DNA of 64,000 nt from SHVO01 sp050246995 (lineage in GTDB: Bacteria > Pseudomonadota > Alphaproteobacteria > Rhodospirillales > Rhodospirillaceae): NCBI GenBank assembly GCA_050246995.1, contig JBFWVA010000014.1, forward strand, positions 25,887 to 89,886. The letters run 5' to 3'. Below are positions 49,754 through 61,797 of the stretch, piece after piece (the first letter of the stretch is position 1; every line of letters starts with the position of its first letter). Under the pieces are notes generated by a model. It ran no database searches. It was not told the DNA's origin and saw nothing but the letters and a program-made list of their open reading frames with translations. The position numbers were made by a program, and so were the translations under genes.

Positions 49754-52495
49754 TCAGGTCTTTTCCCGGACTAACGCCTTCAGCCGATAGAGAAGATCGA
49801 GGGCTTCGCGCGGTGTAAGGCTGTCGGGGGTGACATCGGCCAGCGCCGCCTCGAGCGGTGAGGGACCCGAGCTGGCAACTCCCCCAGGGGCGGGCCTGGG
49901 CAGGGCGGCGAACAAGGGCAGATCGTCCGCCAGCCGCGCAGCGCCGCCGGCTTGTTGATCCTTCTCCAGGATCGCGAGCACCTGCTCGGCGCGCGCGATC
50001 ACCGCCGGCGGCAAACCAGCCAAGCGCCCGACATGGATGCCATACGAACGGTCGGCGGCGCCGGCGGCGACCTCATGTAGGAAGACCACGTCGCCCTGCC
50101 ATTCCTTCACCCGCATCGTGTGGGGCGCGAGCTCGGCGAGCCGCGACGAAAGGGCGGTAAGCTCATGATAGTGCGTAGCGAACAGGGCGCGGCACTTATT
50201 CACGTCGTGCAAGTGTTCGAGGCTCGCCCAGGCAATCGATAATCCGTCAAAGGTTGCCGTGCCGCGGCCGATCTCATCGAGGATGACAAACGAACGGTTT
50301 GTCGCCTGATTGAGGATGGCCGCGGTCTCGACCATCTCGACCATGAACGTAGATCGCCCACGGGCAAGATCGTCGGCAGCACCGACACGGGAGAAGAGCC
50401 GGTCGATGATCCCGATATGCGCGGCACTCGCCGGCACATAAGCGCCCATATGCGCCATCAGCGCGATCAGGGCGTTCTGGCGCAGGAACGTGCTTTTGCC
50501 CGCCATGTTGGGACCGGTGACGAGCCAAAGGCGGCCGCACTTCTTGATCGTGTCGCCGAGGGTGCAGTCGTTGGCGACGAAGGGAATGCCTTGCGCCTTG
50601 AGCACCGTTTCGACGACAGGATGGCGACCCCCGCTGACCTGGAATTTGGTGCTGTCGTCGACGGCGGGACGCACGTAACCTTCGTCCACGGCAAGCTGGG
50701 CGAGCGCAGCGGCGACATCGAGACCCGCCATTGCCGCGGCGGCGCTCGCGATTTCGGCGCGGCGAGCGAGCACTTCGCCAACGAGATCGGCAAAGAGTTT
50801 CAGTTCAAGCGCCAGCGCCTTGTCCGCGGCGGAGCGAATCTTGTCCTCGAGCTCCGAGAGTTCGACGGTGGTAAAGCGCATGGCATTGGCCATGCTCTGG
50901 CGATGAATGAAGAGCGAGGCCGTGCCGCCGGCACGCGCGTCTTCCATCAACTTCTCGCCGGGTTTACCGGGCGTTTCGATGTAATAGCCGAGGATGTTGT
51001 TGTGCCGGATCTTCAGCGCAGATACGCCGGAAAGCTCCACATACCGCGCCTGCAGGCCGGCGATCAGCTTGCGACTTTCGTCACGCAGCGCAAGGAGCTC
51101 ATCGAGCGCGGCATCATAGCCCGGCGCGACAAAACCGCCATCACGGGACAACAATGGGAGTTCCGCGGCAAGCGCACGCGTCAGCCGCTGTACAAGGCTT
51201 GCGTGCTCGCCAAGCGCGGCCAACTGCTGAGCGACCAGGGGTGAGGGTGGCAGGAACGAGGCAGGCAGGTCCATGACCGCTGCGCGCAAGACCGGCACTT
51301 GGCCGAGGGCATCGCGCATGCAGGCAAGATCGCGCGGACCGCCGCGTCCCAAGGACAACCGGGACAGGGCGCGCTCCATGTCCGGACAGGCCTTGAGCGC
51401 GGCACGCACACGCTCTCGTCCCGGCTGCGCGGTAACAAAGAAAGTGACCGCGTCGAGGCGCTCATTGATGCGGGCGGCGTCGGTCAGCGGAGCGTTCAGC
51501 TGGCTTGCGAGAAGGCGTGCGCCGGCGCCGGTGACGGTGCGGTCGATGACCGAGAGAAGGCTGCCGCGGCGCTCGCCGCCCAGGGTCTGGCTGAGCTCGA
51601 GGTTGCGGCGCGTTGCAGCGTCGATCTCCATCACCGCGCCGACCGAAAGACGCTGCGGCGGCGATAGGCTGGGAAGTTTTCCTTTTTGAGTCAGCTCGAC
51701 GTAATCGACCAGCGCACCAGCGGCGGCGGTTTCGGCGCGGGAGAAAGATCCAAAGGCGTCGAGCGTACCGACGTCAAAAAGCTTTTCGAGCCGCTTGCGG
51801 GCGTTCTCGGAATCAAAGCGCGGCGCAGGCAACGGTGACAGGCGCGTCTTCCACGGGGCGAGCACGCCCGCGAGCTCGGGATCAAGGAAGACCTTTTCCG
51901 AAAGCAGAAGCTCGCCGGGTTCCAGGCGCGCCAGCGCCGCCGCCAGGCCGGCGCGCCGCACCGGTTGGAGATGGAAGTCGCCGGTCGACACGTCGAGCCA
52001 GGCGAGACCGAATTCATGCGCGGGATCGCCTTTCACCTGGGCCAGCGAGGCGAGGTAGTTGTGCGCCCGCGCATCGAGGAGCGAATCCTCGGTGAGCGTG
52101 CCGGGCGTGATAAGGCGCACCACATCGCGCTTCACCACCGACTTCGCGCCCCGCTTCTTGGCTTCGGCGGGGTCTTCCATCTGCTCGCAGACGGCGACCT
52201 TGAAGCCCGCGCGAATCAACCGGGCAAGATAAGCTTCGTGCGAATGCACCGGCACGCCGCACATTGGAATGTCTTCGCCCAGGTGCTTGCCGCGTTTTGT
52301 GAGGGCGATGTCGAGCGCGGCGGCGGCCTTGGCCGCGTCCTGGAAGAAAAGCTCGTAGAAATCGCCCATCCGGTAGAAGAGCAGCGCGTCGGGATATCCC
52401 GCCTTGACGGCGAGATACTGGCTCATCATCGGGGTCGGGGCTTCGGCGGCCGAGCCGGGCGCCAACGCGGCGGGTTCGAGGGATTCATCCGGCAA
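49754..52495 (-). CDS. mutS: DNA mismatch repair protein
   Basis: This is a 913-aa mismatch-recognition ATPase. The N-terminal domain has Q-Y-L-A-V-K-A-G-Y-P-D-A-L-L-F-Y-R-M-G-D-F-Y-E-L-F with the mismatch-stacking Phe in F-Y-E. The C-terminal ATPase has G-P-N-M-A-G-K-S-T-F (Walker A), F-V-I-L-D-E-I-G-R-G-T-A-T-F-D-G (Walker B) and A-T-H-Y-H-E-L. Length and motifs are normal. It is divergent from maeB across a 221-base gap, in which I see only an imperfect GCATTG/CAATGC hairpin near 52649-52677. Confidence 0.97.
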   Translation of the reverse strand: MPDESLEPAALAPGSAAEAPTPMMSQYLAVKAGYPDALLFYRMGDFYELFFQDAAKAAAALDIALTKRGKHLGEDIPMCGVPVHSHEAYLARLIRAGFKVAVCEQMEDPAEAKKRGAKSVVKRDVVRLITPGTLTEDSLLDARAHNYLASLAQVKGDPAHEFGLAWLDVSTGDFHLQPVRRAGLAAALARLEPGELLLSEKVFLDPELAGVLAPWKTRLSPLPAPRFDSENARKRLEKLFDVGTLDAFGSFSRAETAAAGALVDYVELTQKGKLPSLSPPQRLSVGAVMEIDAATRRNLELSQTLGGERRGSLLSVIDRTVTGAGARLLASQLNAPLTDAARINERLDAVTFFVTAQPGRERVRAALKACPDMERALSRLSLGRGGPRDLACMRDALGQVPVLRAAVMDLPASFLPPSPLVAQQLAALGEHASLVQRLTRALAAELPLLSRDGGFVAPGYDAALDELLALRDESRKLIAGLQARYVELSGVSALKIRHNNILGYYIETPGKPGEKLMEDARAGGTASLFIHRQSMANAMRFTTVELSELEDKIRSAADKALALELKLFADLVGEVLARRAEIASAAAAMAGLDVAAALAQLAVDEGYVRPAVDDSTKFQVSGGRHPVVETVLKAQGIPFVANDCTLGDTIKKCGRLWLVTGPNMAGKSTFLRQNALIALMAHMGAYVPASAAHIGIIDRLFSRVGAADDLARGRSTFMVEMVETAAILNQATNRSFVILDEIGRGTATFDGLSIAWASLEHLHDVNKCRALFATHYHELTALSSRLAELAPHTMRVKEWQGDVVFLHEVAAGAADRSYGIHVGRLAGLPPAVIARAEQVLAILEKDQQAGGAARLADDLPLFAALPRPAPGGVASSGPSPLEAALADVTPDSLTPREALDLLYRLKALVREKT

Positions 52496-52716
52496 GGCGC
52501 GCGTCCAACCAGTCTAGATGTGGGCAATGCGTGTCCGAATCTCACTATAGCAAGCCGCGAGTCCGGCAAAGGAAGAACGGCGGCTTATCCACATGTCATT
52601 TAGCCGTGCCCTTGTTGCGATGCAGCGCATTGGTTTCATTGCGTTTTGCATTGCCGGACCCCATGCGGCACAATGCCTCAAGCAGAACGTAAGCAAAGCT
52701 TTATTCGGGAGCGCGA

Positions 52717-55047
52717 ATGGACAGCAATGCGCCGCGCGATGGGGGTAGTACCGGGCAGAAGAAGCGCCCGGTCCGGCGGAACTTCGACCAGGAGTCCCTG
52801 GCCCTCCACGCCAGCGGACGGCCGGGCAAGATCGAAGTCACGGCGACCAAACCGCTGACCACCCAGCACGACCTCTCGCTGGCCTATTCGCCGGGCGTCG
52901 CCGCCCCCTGTCTGGAAATCGCGCGCGATCCCAACACGGCCTACGACTACACCGCCAAGGGCAACCTGGTGGCGGTGATCTCCAACGGCACCGCGGTGCT
53001 CGGTCTCGGCGATCTCGGCGCATTGGCCGGCAAGCCGGTGATGGAAGGTAAGGCCGTCCTGTTCAAAAGGTTTGCGGACGTGGACGGGATCGATCTCGAA
53101 GTCGATACCCGCGACGTCGACGAGTTCGTCAATTGCGTGCGGTTTCTGGGACCGAGCTGGGGCGGCATCAATCTCGAGGACATCAAGGCCCCCGAGTGTT
53201 TCATCATCGAGAGCCGCCTGCGGGAGATGATGGACATCCCGGTGTTCCACGACGATCAGCACGGCACGGCGATCATCTGCGCCGCCGGCATCATCAACGC
53301 GTGCGACCTCACCGGCCGCAAACTCGCGGACGTGAAGCTGGTGCTGAACGGCGCCGGCGCGGCCGCCATCTCCTGCCTCGAGCTCGCCAAGGCGCTGGGC
53401 GTGCGGCCCGAGAACGTCATCATGTGCGATTCGAAAGGCGTCGTGTACCAGGGCCGCGCCGAGAATATGAACCAGTGGAAGGCGGCGCATGCCGCCAACA
53501 CCACAGCGCGGACGCTGGCGGAGGCCATAGAGGGCGCCGACGTATTCTTCGGTCTTTCGGTAAAAGGGGCCGTGACCCCCGCCATGGTGAAATCCATGGC
53601 GAAGAATCCGATCATCTTTGCCATGGCCAATCCCGATCCGGAAATCACCCCGGAGGAAGTGGCCGAAGTGCGCGACGACGCCATCGTCGCCACCGGACGG
53701 TCTGATTATCCCAACCAGGTCAACAACGTCCTCGGTTTTCCTTTCATTTTCCGCGGCGCCCTCGACGTGCGCGCCCGCACCATCAACGAAGAAATGAAGC
53801 TCGCCGCCGCCCGCGCCCTTGCCGAGCTGGCTCGCCAGGACGTGCCGGAAGAAGTCGCAGCGGCCTATTCCGGCCGCAAGCTGAGATACGGCCGCGAGTA
53901 CATCATCCCGGTGCCGTTCGATCCGCGCCTGATCGCCACCGTCCCGCCGGCCGTGGCCAAAGCGGCGATGGATACGGGCGTCGCGCGCAAGCCGCTCACC
54001 GACATGTTTGCCTATCGCAAGCAGCTTGCGGCGCGCCTAGATCCGACGGCGGCGACGCTGCAGACCGTGACGAACGAAGTGGTGCGCTCGCCGCGGACCG
54101 TTGTTTTCGCTGAAGGCGAGGAAGAGCGTTCCTTGCGCGCCGCCATCGCCTATCGCAACGCGGGCTACGGCAAGGCGATTCTGGTCGCGCGCCGCCGGAA
54201 GGTCGAAGACACGATCGCGAGCATGTCCCTGCGCCCGGAAGATATGGAGGGAATCACCATCACCAACGCGCGGGAATCGCGCTCCGTGGCGCAGTATTCC
54301 GACTTCCTCTATCGCCGGCTGCAGCGGCACGGGTTCCTGCAGCGCGACGCCGAGCGCATGGTCAATCAGGATCGCAACATCTTCGCGGCGTGCGTGGTTG
54401 CCTTCGGCCACGCCGACACGATGGTCACGGGCCTCACGCGCAACTATCACACCGCGTTGCGCGACGTGCGCCGCGTCATCGACACGGCGCCCGACGCGCC
54501 GATCTTCGGCCTGACGATGATCGTCGCCCGGGGCCGCACCCTTTTCGTCGCCGATACCGCCGTGCATGAGCGCCCGACCCAAGAAGAGCTCGCGCGCATC
54601 GCCATCGAAAGCGCCGCGGCGGTGAAGCGCCTTGGCCACGAGCCGAAGGTCGCGCTCCTGTCTTATTCCAATTTCGGCAATCCTCACGGCGTGATGACCG
54701 AGACGGTCCGCGGCGCCATGACGCTTCTTAACGAAGCCGACGCCGCCGGCGAAATCGACTTCGAGTTCGACGGAGAAATGAATGTCGACGTGGCGCTCGA
54801 TCCCGATCGCAAGCTTTACCCGTTCTGTCGCCTGTCGGGCGCCGCCAATGTCCTCGTGATGCCCGGCCTGCATGCCGCGACGATCTCTACTAAACTCGTA
54901 CAGCGATTCAACGCGGCCTCGTCGATCGGCCCCATGCTGATCGGCTTGGACAAGCCGGTTCAAATCGTCAACATGGACGCCTCCGTGACCGATCTTGTGC
55001 AAATGGCATTGATGGCGGCTCACTCCTGCACGCCGAAACTCATCTAG
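52717..55047 (+). CDS. maeB: NADP-dependent malic enzyme with phosphotransacetylase-like domain
   Basis: This is a 776-aa fusion. The N-terminal part (to about residue 430) is a malic enzyme with Y-S-P-G-V-A-A-P-C, F-H-D-D-Q-H-G-T-A-I and V-L-N-G-A-G-A-A-A-I-S-C. It decarboxylates malate to pyruvate with NADP. The C-terminal part is related to phosphate acetyltransferase but usually serves for regulation by acetyl-CoA. The start ATG 52717 follows GGGAGCGCGA. A kinase gene starts three bases after its stop. Confidence 0.95.
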   Translation: MDSNAPRDGGSTGQKKRPVRRNFDQESLALHASGRPGKIEVTATKPLTTQHDLSLAYSPGVAAPCLEIARDPNTAYDYTAKGNLVAVISNGTAVLGLGDLGALAGKPVMEGKAVLFKRFADVDGIDLEVDTRDVDEFVNCVRFLGPSWGGINLEDIKAPECFIIESRLREMMDIPVFHDDQHGTAIICAAGIINACDLTGRKLADVKLVLNGAGAAAISCLELAKALGVRPENVIMCDSKGVVYQGRAENMNQWKAAHAANTTARTLAEAIEGADVFFGLSVKGAVTPAMVKSMAKNPIIFAMANPDPEITPEEVAEVRDDAIVATGRSDYPNQVNNVLGFPFIFRGALDVRARTINEEMKLAAARALAELARQDVPEEVAAAYSGRKLRYGREYIIPVPFDPRLIATVPPAVAKAAMDTGVARKPLTDMFAYRKQLAARLDPTAATLQTVTNEVVRSPRTVVFAEGEEERSLRAAIAYRNAGYGKAILVARRRKVEDTIASMSLRPEDMEGITITNARESRSVAQYSDFLYRRLQRHGFLQRDAERMVNQDRNIFAACVVAFGHADTMVTGLTRNYHTALRDVRRVIDTAPDAPIFGLTMIVARGRTLFVADTAVHERPTQEELARIAIESAAAVKRLGHEPKVALLSYSNFGNPHGVMTETVRGAMTLLNEADAAGEIDFEFDGEMNVDVALDPDRKLYPFCRLSGAANVLVMPGLHAATISTKLVQRFNAASSIGPMLIGLDKPVQIVNMDASVTDLVQMALMAAHSCTPKLI

Positions 55048-55050
55048 AGC

Positions 55051-56454
55051 ATGGCTTCGGGAAACTTCGCATCGCTCTCGCGCCTGGCCGCGTGGGCCGT
55101 GGGTCCATGCGTGCCTGCGTGGGTGGTGGTGACTGTCCTGGCGCTGACCGAACGGCTGACCTGGACCGAAGCCCTGCTCTCGGCGATCGCGGTCTTCGCA
55201 ATGATGTCGGTCTTGGTCTTCACACGCCTCGCCGACTTCGACCTTATGATCGACTACGCGGAGCGGATGCTCGCCGATCCGGATGCGCCGGCGCCGAAGC
55301 TGCAGCGCTCGGCCACGGCCCGCCGCTTGCTCGCCGCCATCACCGCGTTGCGCAAGCTGTGGGCGGAGCGCCGCGATGAAGCCGGGGCGCTCGCCAAGTC
55401 CCGCCAGAACATTCTCGACAGCCTACCCGATCCTCTGTTCATTCTCGATCATCGCCGCCGCATCGTCTCGACCAACGGCGCGGCGCGTGAGCTGTTCGAG
55501 ATGGAGCGTGCCGCGGGCCCATTGGTTGGGCGAGACCTGGCCGGGATCATCCGCGACCCCAAGGTGCTGGAGGCGGCCGAAGGGGCGCTCGGGCCCGGAC
55601 GCAAGGGAGAGGCTGAATTCACGTTGCCGTCGCCCGTCGAGCGTACGTTCATCGCCGCGGTCGTGCCGCTCTCGAGTAGCGTGCAGGACGGGCCGGCGGC
55701 CCTCGTGCTTTTGCACGATCAGACCGACCGGCTGAAGATGGACCAGATGCGGGCCGACTTCGTTGCCAACGCCAGCCACGAGCTGCGCACCCCGCTCGCA
55801 AGCGTGCTCGGGTTCATCGAGACCTTGCTGGGACCGGCCAAGGACGACGAGAAGGCCCGCGAAGAGTTCTTGGCCATCATGCTGAAGCAGGCGGAGCGCA
55901 TGCGGCGGCTGATCGACGACCTCCTGTCGCTTTCGCGCATCGAACTCCACGAACATACGCGCCCCACCGAGGCGGTCGATGTGACGCCGACATTGCGCAA
56001 CGTGATCGAGCTTGTGGAGAAACAGGCGGCCGGAAACAAGGTCGCGATAATCGCGACCGTCGCGCCGGACGTTCCGAAAGCCATCGCCGATGCCAACGAA
56101 CTCCACCAGGTTTTCTTCAATCTTCTTTCGAACGCCGTGAAGTACGGTGGTGACAGGGGCGTCGAGGTGGAAGTATCCGTCGCGCAACAGCGGCCCAAGG
56201 ACATGCCCGGCCGGGGCCCGGCGCTGAAGATCGCCGTACGCGATCATGGCGAAGGTATCCCGCGTGAGCACCTGGCCCGTCTCACCGAGCGCTTCTATCG
56301 CGTCGACAATGCGCGCTCGCGCCAACTGGGCGGCACCGGGCTCGGGCTCGCGATCGTCAAGCACATCACCATCCGCCACCGCGGAGCACTGACCATCGAC
56401 AGCGAGATCGGCAAAGGCTCGACCTTCTCGGTGTTCCTGCCGGTCGCCGGCTAA
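55051..56454 (+). CDS. PhoR-like membrane sensor histidine kinase
   Basis: This is a 467-aa kinase. Two N-terminal membrane helices (about residues 10-60) are followed by a PAS domain (I-L-D-S-L-P-D-P-L-F-I-L-D). The HisKA domain has V-A-N-A-S-H-E-L-R-T-P-L (phospho-acceptor His), and the HATPase domain has N-L-L-S-N-A-V-K-Y, D-H-G-E-G-I-P and G-G-T-G-L-G-L-A-I-V-K-H. The layout matches PhoR, but no response regulator or pst genes are adjacent. It begins three bases after maeB, and its stop overlaps the convergent permease gene by four bases. Confidence 0.92.
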   Translation: MASGNFASLSRLAAWAVGPCVPAWVVVTVLALTERLTWTEALLSAIAVFAMMSVLVFTRLADFDLMIDYAERMLADPDAPAPKLQRSATARRLLAAITALRKLWAERRDEAGALAKSRQNILDSLPDPLFILDHRRRIVSTNGAARELFEMERAAGPLVGRDLAGIIRDPKVLEAAEGALGPGRKGEAEFTLPSPVERTFIAAVVPLSSSVQDGPAALVLLHDQTDRLKMDQMRADFVANASHELRTPLASVLGFIETLLGPAKDDEKAREEFLAIMLKQAERMRRLIDDLLSLSRIELHEHTRPTEAVDVTPTLRNVIELVEKQAAGNKVAIIATVAPDVPKAIADANELHQVFFNLLSNAVKYGGDRGVEVEVSVAQQRPKDMPGRGPALKIAVRDHGEGIPREHLARLTERFYRVDNARSRQLGGTGLGLAIVKHITIRHRGALTIDSEIGKGSTFSVFLPVAG

Positions 56455-58139
56455 GAGGCTCTTGCCGCGCGGCGATAAACGACGAGCGCCACGGGCACGA
56501 CCGCGAGCCCGATAAGGCAGGTGTAAATGAAAAAGCCAACGTAACCAGCGCCAAGTGCGTCCGGCGCCATGGCCGCGCGCTCTGCCCCGGGCGCAAAACT
56601 CCCCGGAGGCAGCCCTTCAAGCAGCGCGCGGAACGGCGCAAAAAATCCGCCGTCGTTGGCGGATTGCGCAGCCATTTCCACGATGCGTCCCGACTGAGTC
56701 ATCAGAAAACGGTCCGGCAGAGCGTAGAGCGACGTGAACAACGCATATTGAGTGGCGGTGAAGCCCGCCGCGGTCAGGCTCGACATATAAGCGATCAGGC
56801 AGACGCCGGCGAACTGCTGGCAGATATTGTTGAGGCCAAGCGCAATCATGAAAACCGAAATGCTCGGTCCTTGGGTGGCGAGCACGGCGTAGCCGAGATT
56901 GCTGAGAGGCGCGAGGGCCGCCCCGGCGACCAGGCACCGCATCAAGCCCCAGCGCGTGATGGCGAGGCCTCCGATGAGCACGCCTGTCATATCCATCACG
57001 ACGCCGTAGAATTTGCGCACGCTGGCCACCTCGCTCAAGGAGAAGCCGAGATCGAGGTAGAAAGGGTTCAGCATCACCGCCATCACGAACTGCGAGACGC
57101 GATAGAAGCAGATGAGGACGACCATCATGATCGCGGCGCGGCCGTAGCGGGAGAAGAAATCCCTCAAGGGGTCGCCGAAGGCATGAGAGAGATAAAGTCC
57201 AGGCTGGGTGGTCTTTCCTGGAATGGGCCACGCGCAAAGAATGACCAAAGCGAACCCGAGGATCACGGCGGCGATGTGAGTGAGCGCGCCGAGCGTCGGC
57301 CTCGTCCAGAGGGTGTGGAACTGCTCGGCCATCGGCGCCGGCATGATCGCGACAATCGCGGTATCGCGCGTGGAAAGACCGGATCCCAGCACGAGCGCGC
57401 CGAGCGCGAGAATGGCGAGGCGGATCATCCATTCGACGCGCTGCGCCGTGAGGTGCGGCGCGCCGGACGCGCGCGGGATCGGCCTTGGCTGATGCGGCGG
57501 CTCCTGCGGCGCGAGCACCGTCGCCGCCAAGGCAAGCGCCATCGCCGCCGCCATGGCGAAATAGCCGGTGCTCCAGTTCAGGACGTCGGCGATATAGAGC
57601 GGCACGGCACCCGCGACCAGGAATGCGGTGCGGTGGCCCCATTGATAGGTGGTCAGCATAGCGCCCTGTTTGCTGGCCGGAACGACCTCGATGCGCCAGG
57701 CATCGACGACGATGTCTTGGGTCGCGCCGGCAAATCCGATGAACACGGCGACCGAAGCGGTGGCGGCGAAATTAGCGTTCGGGTCCGTGAGCGAAATCGC
57801 CGTCAGCCCGGCGACCACCAGGACTTGCGCGACGATCATCCATGACCGGCGGTGTCCCATGATTCGCGTCAGCACCGGGACATGGGTGCGGTCGAGCAGC
57901 GGGGCCCACAAGAATTTGAAAGCATAGGGCAAAGTCGCGAGGCTGAAGAAGGCGATGGTGTCGAGCGACAAGCCCGCTTCACGCAGCCAGGCGGTGAGCG
58001 TGTCGTAGATCAGCCAAAACGGAAGACCGCAGGCGAAGCCGAGGCCGTACATGGTAAGCGTCGCGCGCTCGCCGTAGACCGCGAAGGTCTGACGCCAGGT
58101 GCGGGACGGTGGGGCCGGCGTCCCGGCGGCTTCGGGCAT
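56451..58139 (-). CDS. AmpG-like MFS permease, copy 1
   Basis: This is a 562-aa membrane protein of the AmpG family of muropeptide permeases, which import anhydromuropeptides for cell-wall recycling. The N-terminus Y-G-L-G-F-A-C-G-L-P-F-W-L-I-Y-D-T-L-T-A-W-L and the loop L-P-Y-A-F-K-F-L-W-A-P-L-L-D-R are typical. Two extra helices in the middle are likely, giving about 14. I start at ATG 58139; a longer open frame upstream overlaps the next gene and is noise. It follows copy 2 after five bases, so they form an operon. Confidence 0.88.
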   Translation of the reverse strand: MPEAAGTPAPPSRTWRQTFAVYGERATLTMYGLGFACGLPFWLIYDTLTAWLREAGLSLDTIAFFSLATLPYAFKFLWAPLLDRTHVPVLTRIMGHRRSWMIVAQVLVVAGLTAISLTDPNANFAATASVAVFIGFAGATQDIVVDAWRIEVVPASKQGAMLTTYQWGHRTAFLVAGAVPLYIADVLNWSTGYFAMAAAMALALAATVLAPQEPPHQPRPIPRASGAPHLTAQRVEWMIRLAILALGALVLGSGLSTRDTAIVAIMPAPMAEQFHTLWTRPTLGALTHIAAVILGFALVILCAWPIPGKTTQPGLYLSHAFGDPLRDFFSRYGRAAIMMVVLICFYRVSQFVMAVMLNPFYLDLGFSLSEVASVRKFYGVVMDMTGVLIGGLAITRWGLMRCLVAGAALAPLSNLGYAVLATQGPSISVFMIALGLNNICQQFAGVCLIAYMSSLTAAGFTATQYALFTSLYALPDRFLMTQSGRIVEMAAQSANDGGFFAPFRALLEGLPPGSFAPGAERAAMAPDALGAGYVGFFIYTCLIGLAVVPVALVVYRRAARAS

Positions 58140-58144
58140 TTTCG

Positions 58145-59806
58145 TCAGGCGGCCGCTTTTCGGCGCATGAGCATGTAGGTCAGCACCATGGCGATAAAGC
58201 CGATGATGAACGTGTAGATGAAAAAGGCCACGTAACCCGCACCCAGCGATGCGGAGGAAACCTCGAGCGCCGCAGCGCCCTTGGCAAGCGCCGGAGGCGG
58301 CGTATCGAAGAAGGCTTTGAACGGCGCCGAGACCCCGCCCTCTTCCGCTGTCCTTGCCAGCCATTCGACCAGCCGTCCCGACTGCGAGCCCACGAGCTTG
58401 CCCGGAATGGCGTAGAGCGAAGCGAACAGCGCGTATTGCGTCGCTGTAAAGCCCGTCGACGTGAGGCTCGACATGTACGCGATGAGACATGTGGTGCAAT
58501 ACGCTTCGGCGATATTGTCGACCAGGATGGCCGCCATCAGCGCGGGGATGCTGTGGCCCTGGGTCGCAACCCAGGAGAACATCAGGTTGCTCATGGGGCC
58601 GACGATCGCGCCGATGAAGAACGGCCCCATCATGCCCCACCGTCCGATGGCCCATCCGGCGACGGCCACGCCGAGCATCGACCAGACCAGGCCCCACACC
58701 TTGCGCACATTGGCGAGTTCGGTAAGGGAGAAGCCGAGGTCGATGTAAAACGGGTTGATGATGTTGAGGGTGAAATCGGACACGCGGTAGAGGCAGATGA
58801 CGGCGAGCACGAGGGCCGCGTCGCCGCGATAGCGGCGGAAGAAATCGGCGAAAGGATCGATGAAGGCGCGGGCGAGGAACGCGCCCGGGCGCGTCTGCCG
58901 ATGCGGGAGCGGCGTCGCCGCGAGAAAGAAAAGGACGAACCCCACCAGCACGCCCGCCAGCTGCAGGAAGATCCCCGTGCCAGGCGCGCGCCAGGCGGCT
59001 TTCACGGCATCGCCTTCAGCCGCGGGAAGGAAGAATGCGAACAGGTCGGCGCGCGCGGAAAGACCCGAGCCCAATGCCGCGGCGCCGACGGCGAGGATAA
59101 TGAGGCGCACAGTCCACTCGAGCCGGTCGGCCACGGGCCGCACCGGGACGCTGTCGTCGGCGACGGGTCGCAGCGCGACGCTTTTCTCGCGCGGCGCCAG
59201 CAGCGTCGCGGCAATCCCGAGCAACATCATCGCCGCCATCACGAAGTAGGAGAGCGACCAGCTAAAGGCTTCCGCGATGATCAGCGGGACGACGCCGGCG
59301 ATCAGGCGCGCAATGCGATAGCCCCAGGTGTAGGCGGCCACCATGGCACCCTGCTCATGGTCTTCGGACACCTCGATGCGCCACGCGTCCATGGCGATGT
59401 CTTGGGTGGCAGAGGCAAAACCGGTCGCCACCGCGAACACCGCCACCATCGCCAGGTTGGTGAGGGGATCCGAAATCGAGATGGCCCACAGGCCCAGGAT
59501 GATCGCGACCTGCGCGAGGAGCATCCACGACCGCCTCTGGCCGAGCAGGCGCCCCAGGACCGGGATGCGCGCGCGGTCTACCAGAGGCGCCCAGACGAAC
59601 TTGAACGCGTAGGAGAGCGTGGCGAGCGAGAAAAAGCCGATCACTTCGAGCGAAAGGCCCGAGGTGCGCAACCATGCCGAAAGCGTATCGAAAATCAGCA
59701 GGAACGGGAGACCGGCGGAAATGCCGAGGGCGAGCATGATGAGGATACGCCGGTCGAGATAGACCGCGAGCCCCGCAAATCCCGGTTTAGTGGTGGCCTC
59801 CGCCAT
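58145..59806 (-). CDS. AmpG-like MFS permease, copy 2
   Basis: This is a 553-aa paralogue of the next gene, with G-I-S-A-G-L-P-F-L-L-I-F-D-T-L-S-A-W-L and L-S-Y-A-F-K-F-V-W-A-P-L-V-D-R near the start and the same domain order. The two have diverged considerably, so the duplication is old or they came separately. AmpG import of anhydromuropeptides is the likely role for at least one; the other may take a different substrate. ATG 59806 fits the family N-terminus. A typA terminator lies upstream at 59848-59874. Confidence 0.88.
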   Translation of the reverse strand: MAEATTKPGFAGLAVYLDRRILIMLALGISAGLPFLLIFDTLSAWLRTSGLSLEVIGFFSLATLSYAFKFVWAPLVDRARIPVLGRLLGQRRSWMLLAQVAIILGLWAISISDPLTNLAMVAVFAVATGFASATQDIAMDAWRIEVSEDHEQGAMVAAYTWGYRIARLIAGVVPLIIAEAFSWSLSYFVMAAMMLLGIAATLLAPREKSVALRPVADDSVPVRPVADRLEWTVRLIILAVGAAALGSGLSARADLFAFFLPAAEGDAVKAAWRAPGTGIFLQLAGVLVGFVLFFLAATPLPHRQTRPGAFLARAFIDPFADFFRRYRGDAALVLAVICLYRVSDFTLNIINPFYIDLGFSLTELANVRKVWGLVWSMLGVAVAGWAIGRWGMMGPFFIGAIVGPMSNLMFSWVATQGHSIPALMAAILVDNIAEAYCTTCLIAYMSSLTSTGFTATQYALFASLYAIPGKLVGSQSGRLVEWLARTAEEGGVSAPFKAFFDTPPPALAKGAAALEVSSASLGAGYVAFFIYTFIIGFIAMVLTYMLMRRKAAA

Positions 59807-59847
59807 GGGGCAAATGTCGCATAGTTGCCAGCGTTCGGCAAAAAACA

Positions 59848-59874
59848 AAGGGCCCGATCATGGACCGGGCCCTT
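59848..59874 (-). terminator. Rho-independent terminator of typA
   Basis: On the minus strand AAGGGCCCG pairs exactly with CGGGCCCTT across nine bases and is followed by TGTTTTTTG. It lies 23 bases after the typA stop and before the start of the AmpG copy 2 gene. Confidence 0.88.
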
Positions 59875-59896
59875 GGAACTGCAGCGGCGCGCGTGA

Positions 59897-61723
<1,827 letters not shown>

Positions 61724-61797
61724 AAGCACTGATCCAAAAAACATGGGACCGGCGGGACTTTCCGTCGGTACTCCCAAAAGTCATGAGGCATAAAGAA

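Noticed and set aside
56451..58697. N-terminally extended AmpG copy 1
   Set aside because: The extra 186 codons are antisense-like noise over copy 2; the family N-terminus begins at 58139.
58109..59824. Long open frame opposite the AmpG-like copy 2 gene
   Set aside because: It is antisense to a typical membrane protein gene; the product is Arg/His/Gly-rich without structure.
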